Shown here: one piece after another, positions 1 to 6,027 of the stretch
How positions within the stretch are numbered: position 1 is the stretch's first letter
Layout: each line of letters opens with the position of its first letter
Source of the DNA: RGIG3528 sp045629005
Lineage (GTDB): Bacteria > Bacillota > Clostridia > Lachnospirales > Lachnospiraceae
DNA length: 6,173 bases
NCBI GenBank assembly: GCA_045629005.1
Contig: JAZQQJ010000056.1
Location: 1 to 6,173 of the forward strand
Reading direction: 5' to 3'
The notes under the pieces: model-generated
Seen by the model: the letters and a program-made list of their open reading frames with translations, nothing else
Told to the model about the DNA's origin: nothing
Database searches by the model: none
Translations under genes and position numbers: made by a program

Positions 1-133
1 ACCAGAGATTTGCTTACAGCTTCCTTCAGATTCCACCTCACGATAGACACCCTTGCTGTTCAGCTATACACTTCCCACTATCTGGGCGTGTTCGGGACTT
101 GCACCCGTTAGAGCGCGCCCATGGCGCGCAAAC
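1..133 (-). mobile_element. Group IIC intron, 5' end (partial domain I)
   Basis: Read on the minus strand, this begins GTTTGCGCGCCATGGGCGCG at 133 and continues with the blocks GGGTGCAAGTCCCG, GCAAGGGTGT and GTGGAATCTGAAGGAAGC. These match the start of domain I of group IIC introns such as the Oceanobacillus iheyensis intron, as I recall that sequence. The 5' splice boundary is placed before GTTTG, at position 133 give or take one. The intron lies directly after the T-tract of an intrinsic terminator, which is the known target preference of group IIC introns. Only the first 133 nt are in the window; the rest, including any maturase gene, lies beyond the left edge. No protein is encoded in this part. 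Confidence 0.92.
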
Positions 134-134
134 T

Positions 135-166
135 AAAAAAATGAGACCTGAGGAAACTCAGGTCTC
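135..166 (-). terminator. Intrinsic terminator of the sugar operon
   Basis: A perfect 10-bp stem (GAGACCTGAG / CTCAGGTCTC, arms 166-157 and 152-143) closes a 4-nt loop and is followed on the minus strand by A and seven T residues (141-135). It starts 7 nt after the stop codon of the FucU-type gene, so it ends the four-gene operon. The group IIC intron begins two bases after the T-run, so the hairpin probably served as the intron's insertion target. Termination should still work, because stem and T-tract are intact and upstream of the intron. Confidence 0.95.
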
Positions 167-173
167 TCTTTCT

Positions 174-611
174 TTACAGTACACATCCCTTTTGAAGGAT
201 GACATTCGCATACTGGCTTGTTTCGGAGGTTGCTATAACGCAGTAAGCCTTCTTTGCTTCTTCGTAAAATGCAAAGCGTTCGAGCGTGCCAATGACGCTT
301 GTTCCTCTGGGTTCTGCTTTTGCAATCATTTCTTTGTAGGTGTCCCAGATGGAAATGTCAGCGTTGTCACCTTCGCAGCGTTCCATAAGGCTTACGGGCT
401 TCTCGATGTACTGGTCGAGAGGGAAAACCTGAAGGATTGCTTCAAGAATTTCGGGCACACCGTGACCGTCCATACGAAGCACAATGCCGTTCTTTCCCAT
501 TGTTTCGGCAGGGAAATTGCCGTCTGCAATAACTATTGTATCGCTATGTCCCATTTCGCATAATACCTTTAAAAGCTCGGGGGAAAGCATAGGTGAAATA
601 CCTTTTAACAT
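174..611 (-). CDS. fucU: L-fucose mutarotase family protein (FucU/RbsD)
   Basis: A 145-residue cytoplasmic protein of the RbsD/FucU family, close to the usual length of about 140. The family interconverts the alpha and beta anomers of L-fucose, and some members act on ribose or other sugars. The N-terminus (LKGISPMLSPELLKVLCEMGH) and the block RFAFYEEAKKAY are typical FucU signatures. His22 (EMGHSD) is at the position of the catalytic histidine, Asp30 (IAD) and the Arg112 to Tyr116 block are present, and Tyr134-Ala-Asn136 forms the sugar-binding YxN motif. The ATG at 611 has an AGGAGG site (623-618) overlapping the TAG stop of the preceding lactonase gene, which suggests translational coupling. 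It is the last gene of the operon, 7 nt before the terminator. Its likely job is to supply the anomer used by the dehydrogenase made from the first gene. The family call is secure; the exact sugar is not. Confidence 0.94.
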   Translation of the reverse strand: MLKGISPMLSPELLKVLCEMGHSDTIVIADGNFPAETMGKNGIVLRMDGHGVPEILEAILQVFPLDQYIEKPVSLMERCEGDNADISIWDTYKEMIAKAEPRGTSVIGTLERFAFYEEAKKAYCVIATSETSQYANVILQKGCVL

Positions 612-621
612 GTTGTGCCTC

Positions 622-1500
622 CTATAACATATTCGTAATTTCAGGTAAAGGCTTTATATCGGGGAGATTGTAGAATTTCATGGCATTCTCACCGAGGAAG
701 GCCTTTTTTTCTTCTTTTGTAAGCTTCGCGGACTCTATTATGAACCGCACGGCCATAATATATGTTATGTCCGTCATTGTTCGTGGGTAATCACTTCCCC
801 ACATAAGCTTGTCCATTCCGCAAATGTCACGTGCTTCGAGAATTGCGTCGATTGCGGAAGGATACGGGTAGAATTCCTTATGGAAAAGCCATGTAAGCCC
901 GCCGCTTTCTATGTAAACATTTTTATTTTTCGCAAGTTCAATCTGCTTCTGCCAGCCATCTGTGGTAACCATTCCGAAGTGACCAATGGCAATCCGGAGG
1001 TCCGGGCATTTGTCGATGAGATATTGAAGTCCCTCAACCTGCTCTGCGCCGTCCGCCATATCGATGGAAATGAATTTGCCGGCCTTCTCAACCTTTTGGA
1101 AAAGCGGAAGAAGCTTTTTAAGATCCTTGTCCGCAAGTCGTCCTGCACAGATTTTCACTCCATCCACGCCGTCAAGTGTATAGTTTTCGTTCTCTTCGTA
1201 AAGAGAGGTGATGCGAATGCGGTCCGGAAACTTTTTCTTTGCTTTTTTCAGGTATTCGTCCTGATTGCCGTCAATGTACTCCTGGGTAATAACCGCAGCC
1301 CCGACGCCGGCATAATCCATGTTTGCGATGAGTCGCTCGACATTGTTCTCACAGTCGGTCATGTACGGAGGCATCATCTGGCGTACTTCACCGCCAAAAT
1401 CGCACTTACCGTTACCTATTCCGACAACCGGTTTACCGTTCACTCTTCCGTTTTCTTTTTCCCAAAGATGTACATGGGCATCAATGATTGTATATTCCAA
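622..1500 (-). CDS. Amidohydrolase-family sugar lactonase
   Basis: A 292-residue metal-dependent hydrolase of the amidohydrolase-2 group (TIM barrel, COG3618-like), which includes L-fuconolactonase, L-rhamnonolactonase and related lactonases. Visible motifs are the N-terminal HxH (His9 and His11 in DAHVHLW), His174 (IGHFG), Asp237 in WGSDYP at the end of the barrel, and the C-terminal GENAMKFYNL helix. The start is TTG at 1500: MEYTIIDAHVH puts the metal-binding motif at the proper distance from the N-terminus, and an AGAGGT site (1513-1508) sits 7 nt upstream, overlapping the stop of the gene before it. No ATG is available near the N-terminus. Placed between two dehydrogenases and a FucU-type mutarotase, it most likely hydrolyses the aldonolactone made by the glucose-dehydrogenase-like enzyme to the free aldonate. 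The family is clear; lactonase function rests on context and similarity, and a 2-pyrone hydrolase or decarboxylase role is the main alternative. Confidence 0.85.
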   Translation of the reverse strand: MEYTIIDAHVHLWEKENGRVNGKPVVGIGNGKCDFGGEVRQMMPPYMTDCENNVERLIANMDYAGVGAAVITQEYIDGNQDEYLKKAKKKFPDRIRITSLYEENENYTLDGVDGVKICAGRLADKDLKKLLPLFQKVEKAGKFISIDMADGAEQVEGLQYLIDKCPDLRIAIGHFGMVTTDGWQKQIELAKNKNVYIESGGLTWLFHKEFYPYPSAIDAILEARDICGMDKLMWGSDYPRTMTDITYIMAVRFIIESAKLTKEEKKAFLGENAMKFYNLPDIKPLPEITNML

Positions 1501-1507
1501 AGAATTT

Positions 1508-1513
1508 ACCTCT
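1508..1513 (-). promoter_or_regulatory. Ribosome binding site fixing a TTG start
   Basis: AGAGGT on the minus strand lies 7 nt before the TTG at 1500-1498 and overlaps the TAG stop codon (1514-1512) of the upstream dehydrogenase gene. It decides the non-ATG start of the lactonase and suggests that its translation is coupled to that of the upstream gene. Confidence 0.75.
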
Positions 1514-2525
1514 AAAATTCAATAAGAACCTTTGCAAGACTTCCATCGTTGTTTGCGAGTGCCTTGAAAGCCTCATCTGCACGGTCAATAGGGTAGATAT
1601 CGCTGACCATATCAAGTACGTTAACCTTGCCGGAAGCAATAAGATCGATAACAGCCATGAAATCCTTTGCATAAGAGTTTCTGCTGCCGAAGACGTTCAG
1701 CTCCTTCTTAAGAAGAATTGAGTGAAGGAAAGTTGTTTCTTTCTTGCCGTTTCCGATGAGAATGATGTTTGCCGCAAACGCTGCACAGTCGATGCAGGAA
1801 AGGAATGTAACAGACTGTCCGCATGCCTCAACGCACACGTCAAAGCCGTTGCCGTTTGTAATCTTCATTGCTTCATCAACAATGTTTGAAGTCTTTGAAT
1901 TGATAACCCCTGCTGCTCCAAAATGAAGAGCCTTCTCAAGTCTTCCGTCAAGAATGTCGGCAACATAAACCTCTGCGCCCTGTGCCTTTGCTGCAATGAG
2001 TGCAAAAAGACCGATGGGGCCTGCACCGACAACAAGTACTTTATCGCCCGGCTTTACGGGAGCTCTGTGAAGTGCATGGTAGCTGATTGTAAAAGGCTCA
2101 ACAAGCGCAAGTTCCTTTGCGGAAAGGCCCTTGCCATCGTAAATACGCTCGATGGGCATTGTGATGTATTCTCTGAAAGCGCCATCGCGCTGTACACCCA
2201 TTGTCTGGTTGTCCGTACAGCAGTTTACAAAGCCTCTCTGACAGGAATAGCACTTACCGCAGTTAAAGTAAGGATTGCATGTAACAATGTCGCCTGCCTT
2301 CAAGCCCTTGTCGTTCTCGGGAATGGAAATGATTTCCGCACTGAACTCGTGTCCGGGAATACGGGGATATGTTGTGAAGGGCTGGTTACCTGTATAGCTT
2401 GCAACGTCTGCGCCGCAGATGCCACCATAAAGGACCTTGAGGAGAGCTTCTCCTTCGCCTGCAACAGGCTTTTCAGTATCAACTACTGCAATTTCAAAAG
2501 GTTTTTCAATATGTACTGTCTTCAT
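1512..2525 (-). CDS. Zinc-dependent dehydrogenase, L-galactonate dehydrogenase (LgoD/YjjN)-like
   Basis: A 337-residue cytoplasmic medium-chain dehydrogenase/reductase. The catalytic zinc site is Cys37 (GICGAD), His59-Glu60 (IPGHEF) and Glu143 (VEPF). The structural zinc loop is complete, with Cys89, Cys92, Cys95 and Cys103. The Rossmann motif GAGPIG is at 167-172, and Asp190 at the end of the second strand favours NAD over NADP. The blocks GNQPFTTYPRIPGHE, EPFTISYHALHRA, KVLVVGAGPIGL and KKELNVFGSRN closely resemble, from memory, E. coli LgoD (YjjN), which oxidises L-galactonate to D-tagaturonate. The ATG is 2 nt after the stop of the preceding gene, with an AGGAG site inside that gene. In this operon it probably oxidises the aldonate released by the lactonase, or a derivative of it. 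The substrate is inferred; a general polyol or threonine-dehydrogenase-like activity cannot be excluded. Confidence 0.88.
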   Translation of the reverse strand: MKTVHIEKPFEIAVVDTEKPVAGEGEALLKVLYGGICGADVASYTGNQPFTTYPRIPGHEFSAEIISIPENDKGLKAGDIVTCNPYFNCGKCYSCQRGFVNCCTDNQTMGVQRDGAFREYITMPIERIYDGKGLSAKELALVEPFTISYHALHRAPVKPGDKVLVVGAGPIGLFALIAAKAQGAEVYVADILDGRLEKALHFGAAGVINSKTSNIVDEAMKITNGNGFDVCVEACGQSVTFLSCIDCAAFAANIILIGNGKKETTFLHSILLKKELNVFGSRNSYAKDFMAVIDLIASGKVNVLDMVSDIYPIDRADEAFKALANNDGSLAKVLIEF

Positions 2526-2527
2526 GA

Positions 2528-3730
2528 TTACTGCTCCTGTACGTACTTTTTATTCCAAATAACGGCTGTTTTCATCGGTGCTTCTTTACTGTAAATCTTA
2601 TTCTTGTATGCGCCGATGGGGTCTGCCGCAAACTCGTCTCTGTCAATTAGTTCAACAATTTCATCGTAGTGGCTCTGTGCAAGCAGCTCAATGGCCTTTT
2701 CCATGTGGTCCTGTCTGAAATTGATAGAGCCGAGGATAAGATGATTTTCAAAGCCGAAGGGCATTGTGTCGAACTCAATCTTCGGCCCGAGAGAGAAGCT
2801 GTTATAAATACCATTGCAGCCGAGAACTTTGTGTTCGAAAGCAATGCGATGCTCAACATTTGAACCGCTGACTCCGATGAACGTTGTTGCTCTGCCGCCA
2901 AGCTTTTCAATGATGGCTTTTGCGCATTCCTCCTCTGTTTCGAAGTTGTTGCGTAAGTATTCTGCCTTTGTTGTCTTTAATGCAAAAGAAACCTTAGGTG
3001 ATGTCTCTTCGCTTCTCGCAACAAAGAGAACTTTTGCATTCGGATGACTTCTTAAAATGAGGTCGCCGATGAACATTCCTGTTGTTCCGAGGCCAAAGAT
3101 GACCGTTCTGTCAAAGATTTCATCTTTTGCAATCTCTCGTGCCTTTGCTTCGTCACATTTGTACTTTCTCATTGCGACACGGAAATTATGTGCACTTCCG
3201 AGGTCTTCCATGCGTTCAAGCTGGAAAAGCATGCAAGCGAACGGATCCGGAAATACCATCTTTTTAGCAAAGTTAAGATCGATTTTACCGTCCTTTACGT
3301 AACCATCGGGAATGCGTAAAAGCATATCCGGGTGGAAATACTGTTTATCCGCAAAAAGGCCGTCAGCCTTGTCGCAGCCATATTCAAAGTATGTTTCGTC
3401 TTCAGCATATCTTGTGGGATCGTAGCTGTCTCCGCCACGGATGAGAACTATTGCGAAGCGGTTCTCCGAAGGCACCCAAACTATGCCTTCATGGCCGTTT
3501 ATGAGTCTCTTTTCGCCTTCCGGGAACTTCGGTCCGAGAAGATCTTTACTGCCCATTCTCATGAGCTCATTATCCGTACCGCAGAAGCCTATCATTACAG
3601 GCTCACAAAGAACAGCATCCTTCAGTTCCTCACCACGAAGCCGCTGCCTTTTAATGTTTGATATCTCAACATCCCCATAAACAAGGGGTTTTTCAGCATC
3701 ATTCTGAAAATATGTACCTTTTACAATCAT
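2528..3730 (-). CDS. Glucose-dehydrogenase-like MDR sugar dehydrogenase without the structural zinc cysteines
   Basis: A 400-residue medium-chain dehydrogenase resembling the archaeal-type glucose/galactose 1-dehydrogenase group. The GroES-like half carries GFCGTDNEL (Cys50, Thr52, Asp53) and NGHEG (His80-Glu81) as catalytic zinc ligands. A Rossmann fold follows with GLGTTG at 213-218. The C-terminal block NHLILGSINFRQDHMEKAIELL resembles the glucose dehydrogenase C-terminal domain, where a conserved N..GSVN segment contacts the cofactor. The protein is about 35-40 residues longer than typical members. The loop that normally holds the four structural zinc cysteines (here about 98-130) contains only Cys119, so that zinc is apparently absent. 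As first gene of the operon, read from its own promoter with a GGAGGT site 5 nt before the ATG, it is the best candidate for oxidising the starting aldose to its lactone. The MDR family is clear; sugar specificity is inferred. Confidence 0.8.
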   Translation of the reverse strand: MIVKGTYFQNDAEKPLVYGDVEISNIKRQRLRGEELKDAVLCEPVMIGFCGTDNELMRMGSKDLLGPKFPEGEKRLINGHEGIVWVPSENRFAIVLIRGGDSYDPTRYAEDETYFEYGCDKADGLFADKQYFHPDMLLRIPDGYVKDGKIDLNFAKKMVFPDPFACMLFQLERMEDLGSAHNFRVAMRKYKCDEAKAREIAKDEIFDRTVIFGLGTTGMFIGDLILRSHPNAKVLFVARSEETSPKVSFALKTTKAEYLRNNFETEEECAKAIIEKLGGRATTFIGVSGSNVEHRIAFEHKVLGCNGIYNSFSLGPKIEFDTMPFGFENHLILGSINFRQDHMEKAIELLAQSHYDEIVELIDRDEFAADPIGAYKNKIYSKEAPMKTAVIWNKKYVQEQ

Positions 3731-3741
3731 ATTTTACCTCC

Positions 3742-3757
3742 GGTAAAACGTTTTTCC
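3742..3757. promoter_or_regulatory. Candidate LacI-family operator
   Basis: A 16-bp near-palindrome with the perfect core AAAACGTTTT (3745-3754), extended by matching GG and CC at its ends. A central CG flanked by A and T runs is typical of operators for LacI-family repressors. It lies just downstream of the predicted -10 element, between the start of transcription and the ribosome site of the sugar operon, where a bound repressor would block transcription. It fits the CcpA cre consensus poorly. No LacI-type gene is in the window, so the regulator is unknown. Confidence 0.5.
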
Positions 3758-3767
3758 TCTACGGCTG

Positions 3768-3795
3768 ATTATACACCACATATGCAATATGTCTA
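3768..3795 (-). promoter_or_regulatory. Sigma-A-type promoter of the sugar operon
   Basis: On the minus strand, a -35 element TAGACA (3795-3790, 5 of 6 matches) and a perfect -10 TATAAT (3773-3768) are separated by 16 nt. Transcription would start near 3761, about 30 nt before the ATG of the first dehydrogenase gene. The spacer and the end of the -35 contain a perfect inverted repeat, ACATAT-GCA-ATATGT (3778-3792). Confidence 0.72.
3778..3792. repeat. Inverted repeat within the sugar-operon promoter
   Basis: A perfect 6-bp inverted repeat, ACATAT and ATATGT, separated by 3 nt. It fills most of the -35/-10 spacer and overlaps the -35 element. Its position suits a repressor or activator site, but a short AT-rich palindrome can arise by chance, so the regulatory reading is inference. 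Confidence 0.4.
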
Positions 3796-3830
3796 CGCAT
3801 TCTTCGCTGAATTGTATTCCACTCTGTCAT

Positions 3831-4790
3831 TTATTCTTTCCAGTTAATTCTGCTCGATTGCTTCATGCATAATCCATCTTCATGATAATAAAATGTTTCC
3901 AGCGATTCATCTGTTTTTTGGAAAAGCGAACGGCTTACGCCTTCGTCCGAAACGGATTCGATAATGATATACTGTGTGTCCGGAAGTGGATCGATGAATT
4001 CCGGAAAAAGCCCCGGCATATATTCGGTTAAAGATATCAATTCATTATTACCGTTAAACTGCAGCATTGAAATATTTGTTTCTTCATCAATAACATTTAT
4101 TTTAATTTCCACCTCAGTATCATACGACGTACTGGTATTTCCTGCTGTAATTACCTTGTTTTCCGATACTTTTCGGCTAATTGACGTTACGAAACCGCTG
4201 CTGTCAATAGTAAGTCCGTCACCGCTAACCGCATACACTTCGCCTGATAATGTCTGGTAAATAGGATTAATATAAAAACTGAAGGTGTCATTACCCGAAG
4301 CAATATATATTGTGCCTTTTAAGGAAATACTTCTTGAATCATCTGATGTTGACAAATACACTTCACCGTCAGAAATACCTTCGTCTATACATGAAGATGA
4401 GTATCTGCCTTCCTCATTATTTATATCGGGTGCAAAGAAACGGATACCCTCTATCTCTTCAAAAACATAATCTTTATATACATACTCTGCGCCATCCGAA
4501 TCATACTGCGTAACTTCTGTAAGTGTAGCATACAGACGTCCCTGATACTTTGCAATTTCAAATTCGCTTATTTCCCGACCGTTCAAAATCTTTTTGATGT
4601 TATCGTTGAAGTAACGTTCACTATCAAATAAATCGAGATATTCTTTTGTAATCAGGACACCAACCAGCCTGTCGGAACCGACGTTATCCGATACGTTCTC
4701 ATTTTTAACATTTATCACACCCGTTGCCCCAAGAGTAAAGGCCGCTATAAGAATGCAACAAATTATTATGATTATTTTCCTAGTCTTCAT
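3831..4790 (-). CDS. Membrane-anchored extracytoplasmic protein of unknown function
   Basis: A 319-residue protein with a short basic N-terminus (MKTRK), one hydrophobic segment at about residues 6-27, and then a hydrophilic, acidic, strand-rich remainder rich in Ser, Thr, Asp and Glu. It is predicted to be held in the membrane by its N-terminus with the rest outside. No convincing lipobox is seen despite the Cys pair at 11-12. Recognisable blocks are DRLVGVLITKEYLDLFD, YINPIYQTLSGEVYAVSGDG and ESLETFYYHEDGLCMKQ; from memory they recur in uncharacterised proteins of gut Firmicutes, and I know no function for them. The ATG at 4790 is chosen because GGAGGA lies 5 nt upstream and the signal-like segment begins immediately; an in-frame upstream extension only reads through the regulator gene in another frame. 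It overlaps the 3' end of the HTH gene by 11 nt, so the two are probably translationally coupled. Confidence is high for the gene and low for any role. Confidence 0.87.
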   Translation of the reverse strand: MKTRKIIIIICCILIAAFTLGATGVINVKNENVSDNVGSDRLVGVLITKEYLDLFDSERYFNDNIKKILNGREISEFEIAKYQGRLYATLTEVTQYDSDGAEYVYKDYVFEEIEGIRFFAPDINNEEGRYSSSCIDEGISDGEVYLSTSDDSRSISLKGTIYIASGNDTFSFYINPIYQTLSGEVYAVSGDGLTIDSSGFVTSISRKVSENKVITAGNTSTSYDTEVEIKINVIDEETNISMLQFNGNNELISLTEYMPGLFPEFIDPLPDTQYIIIESVSDEGVSRSLFQKTDESLETFYYHEDGLCMKQSSRINWKE

Positions 4791-5007
4791 CTTCTTCCTC
4801 CAAATTACCATCGAATTTGAGAATGTCACCCACATCACATTGCAGGTAGTAGCATATTTTGTTAATTGTTCCGAAACGAATGCCTTTTGCCTTGCCACTT
4901 CTAAGGATAGACAGATTTGCTTCGGTTATCCCGATTAAAGCGCACAGTTCTTTTGATGTCATATTACGCTTTTTAAGGACATCCTCCAAATGTACCATTA
5001 TTGCCAT
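4780..5007 (-). CDS. Small Cro/CI (Xre) family HTH regulator, YozG-like
   Basis: A 75-residue single-domain DNA-binding protein. The helix-turn-helix lies at about residues 17-36 (TSKELCALIGITEANLSIL), followed by SGKAKGIRFGTINKICYYL and QCDVGDILKF, the usual end of this compact fold. A short acidic tail (EEEDED) closes it. The sequence closely resembles the YozG type of regulator commonly encoded beside DUF2975-type membrane proteins. It begins 15 nt after the membrane protein stop with a GGGAGGA site 6 nt before the ATG, and its end overlaps the next gene by 11 nt. Two related palindromes at the operon promoter are natural candidates for its binding sites, implying autoregulation; this is inference. 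No ligand-binding or sensor domain is present, so any signal probably comes through a partner, perhaps the membrane protein. Confidence 0.93.
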   Translation of the reverse strand: MAIMVHLEDVLKKRNMTSKELCALIGITEANLSILRSGKAKGIRFGTINKICYYLQCDVGDILKFDGNLEEEDED

Positions 5008-5022
5008 ATCATATCCTCCCGC

Positions 5023-5967
5023 TTATATAAACAAGCTGTTATCGTCGCGAAGCTTTTTGTTTTCTACCAGCAGTCTTGTAAACAGCAATATCAGTACGAT
5101 GAAAGCAATGCTTATAACAGGAATATTAACCGTAACGGAAACATTCGTCAGCCAATGCATTAAAGCTGCCTGCAGGATGTTTGATGCAGCAGTAACGAAT
5201 ACGGTAATACCAAGTATTACACAACAGATTCTGCTTACACTGCCCGCAGCCTCAATAATACCTTCCCGGCTGTCCTCATCTGAAATATTAAGGAGGTCCA
5301 AGACACGCATAATGACAACTATATCAAGTATGTATGGTATAATCTCCGCTATCAAAAGAACCCCTCCGGCAACCCTGTCCAAAGCTGTCGGCGCCGTTTC
5401 AACAAGCGTCAAAACACCGTTTGTAAGGGCGAAGGATGCAACTGCTGCAAAAACGGCCCCAAGAATATACAAAATGGTATGTAAATATTTGAGAAGCTGC
5501 TCCTTACGACTATTTTGAAACAACCTGATAAGGCGCAAGATGAAATAAAGAACCACTACACTCCAAACAGATACGCCCAAAACAGACTTAACCGTTTTTG
5601 TGTATTCAGGAACATTATTCCCAACAACAGACCCGAACACATAAGGATTCATCATTCCATACATTGCAACGAAGATTACTCCCGACAGAACAAAAAGAGT
5701 TATTCTCTCCGGCCTTGCTTCTTTGCCACGCTCATAGCTTAATGCAGGAATCATCGGAATTGCAGATACGCCAAACCATAACGCCGCAGCTATGCCCTTT
5801 CCGATTCTGCCCACGCCTGAAACCAAAACAAGCCCGCCTGCAATCTGTTCAAACGGAAATGCAAGCATTGAAGATATAATATTGGGGAAACGTTTCATTA
5901 TTGTTGCCAGCGCGGCTAACAAAACCGCTTCAACCAAAAATATTATGACGAGTGTTATTTTTTTCAT
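5023..5967 (-). CDS. Polytopic membrane protein, possibly DUF2975-like
   Basis: A 314-residue very hydrophobic protein with about nine predicted transmembrane segments, near residues 3-23, 31-51, 58-77, 88-108, 130-150, 160-183, 198-222, 242-267 and 280-300. A short charged cytoplasmic tail (ENKKLRDDNSLFI) follows. The C-terminal half (about four helices and the acidic DNSLFI ending) has the size and ending of a DUF2975/YoaS protein, and the next gene is a YozG-like regulator, the usual partner of that family. The whole protein is nearly twice the usual DUF2975 length, so the assignment is tentative. The ATG at 5967 is chosen because GGAGGG lies 4 nt upstream and a normal first membrane helix follows. 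A longer in-frame reading up to 6138 would translate the promoter and group II intron RNA and is rejected. No transport or enzyme motif is recognised. Confidence 0.85.
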   Translation of the reverse strand: MKKITLVIIFLVEAVLLAALATIMKRFPNIISSMLAFPFEQIAGGLVLVSGVGRIGKGIAAALWFGVSAIPMIPALSYERGKEARPERITLFVLSGVIFVAMYGMMNPYVFGSVVGNNVPEYTKTVKSVLGVSVWSVVVLYFILRLIRLFQNSRKEQLLKYLHTILYILGAVFAAVASFALTNGVLTLVETAPTALDRVAGGVLLIAEIIPYILDIVVIMRVLDLLNISDEDSREGIIEAAGSVSRICCVILGITVFVTAASNILQAALMHWLTNVSVTVNIPVISIAFIVLILLFTRLLVENKKLRDDNSLFI

Positions 5968-5979
5968 ATTGCCCTCCAA

Positions 5980-5998
5980 ATTATCGTTTTGCGATAAT
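5980..5998. promoter_or_regulatory. Candidate operator, downstream palindrome
   Basis: A perfect 7-bp inverted repeat, ATTATCG-TTTTG-CGATAAT, between the -10 element and the ribosome site of the membrane-protein operon, over the expected transcription start. It has the same half-site and spacer length as the palindrome at 6011-6033 (common form ATTATYG-N5-CRATAAT), which supports a real protein-binding site, most simply for the Xre-type protein of the same operon. Confidence 0.6.
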
Positions 5999-5999
5999 A

Positions 6000-6027
6000 A
6001 TAATAGCACGAAATTATTGTTTGTCAA
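6000..6027 (-). promoter_or_regulatory. Sigma-A-type promoter of the membrane-protein/HTH operon
   Basis: On the minus strand, a perfect -35 TTGACA (6027-6022) and a -10 TATTAT (6005-6000, 5 of 6 matches) are separated by 16 nt. The -35 begins 7-8 nt from the 3' end of the group IIC intron, so the intron lies just upstream of an apparently intact promoter. Palindromes overlap the -35 and the expected start site. Confidence 0.75.

Noticed and set aside
99..563. Open frame of 154 codons on the plus strand
   Set aside because: It lies opposite the FucU-type gene and begins inside the intron and terminator; it has no ribosome site and no recognisable domain, whereas the minus-strand reading is a clear family match.
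880..1515. Open frame of 211 codons on the plus strand
   Set aside because: It is antisense to the lactonase gene, and its composition looks like a shadow of the minus-strand reading; no motif is seen.
1923..2594. Cysteine-rich open frame of 223 codons on the plus strand
   Set aside because: It is opposite the zinc dehydrogenase and crosses the gene junction; the many Cys codons are complements of Ala/Thr/Gln-type codons on the coding strand.
3742..3757. CcpA catabolite (cre) site
   Set aside because: The central ACGT fits, but the outer TG and CA positions of the cre consensus are not matched; a general LacI-type operator is the safer reading.
4741..4790. Lipoprotein signal in the exported protein
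   Set aside because: The Cys pair at residues 11-12 sits inside the hydrophobic core after Ile residues, without the small-residue lipobox before it and too early in the segment.
4791..4898. N-terminal extension of the exported protein up to 4898
   Set aside because: The added 36 codons only overlap the HTH gene in another frame and would bury the signal-like segment; the ATG at 4790 has a good ribosome site.
4859..5518. Open frame of 219 codons on the plus strand
   Set aside because: It spans two minus-strand genes with good ribosome sites (the HTH and membrane protein genes) and has no recognisable domain.
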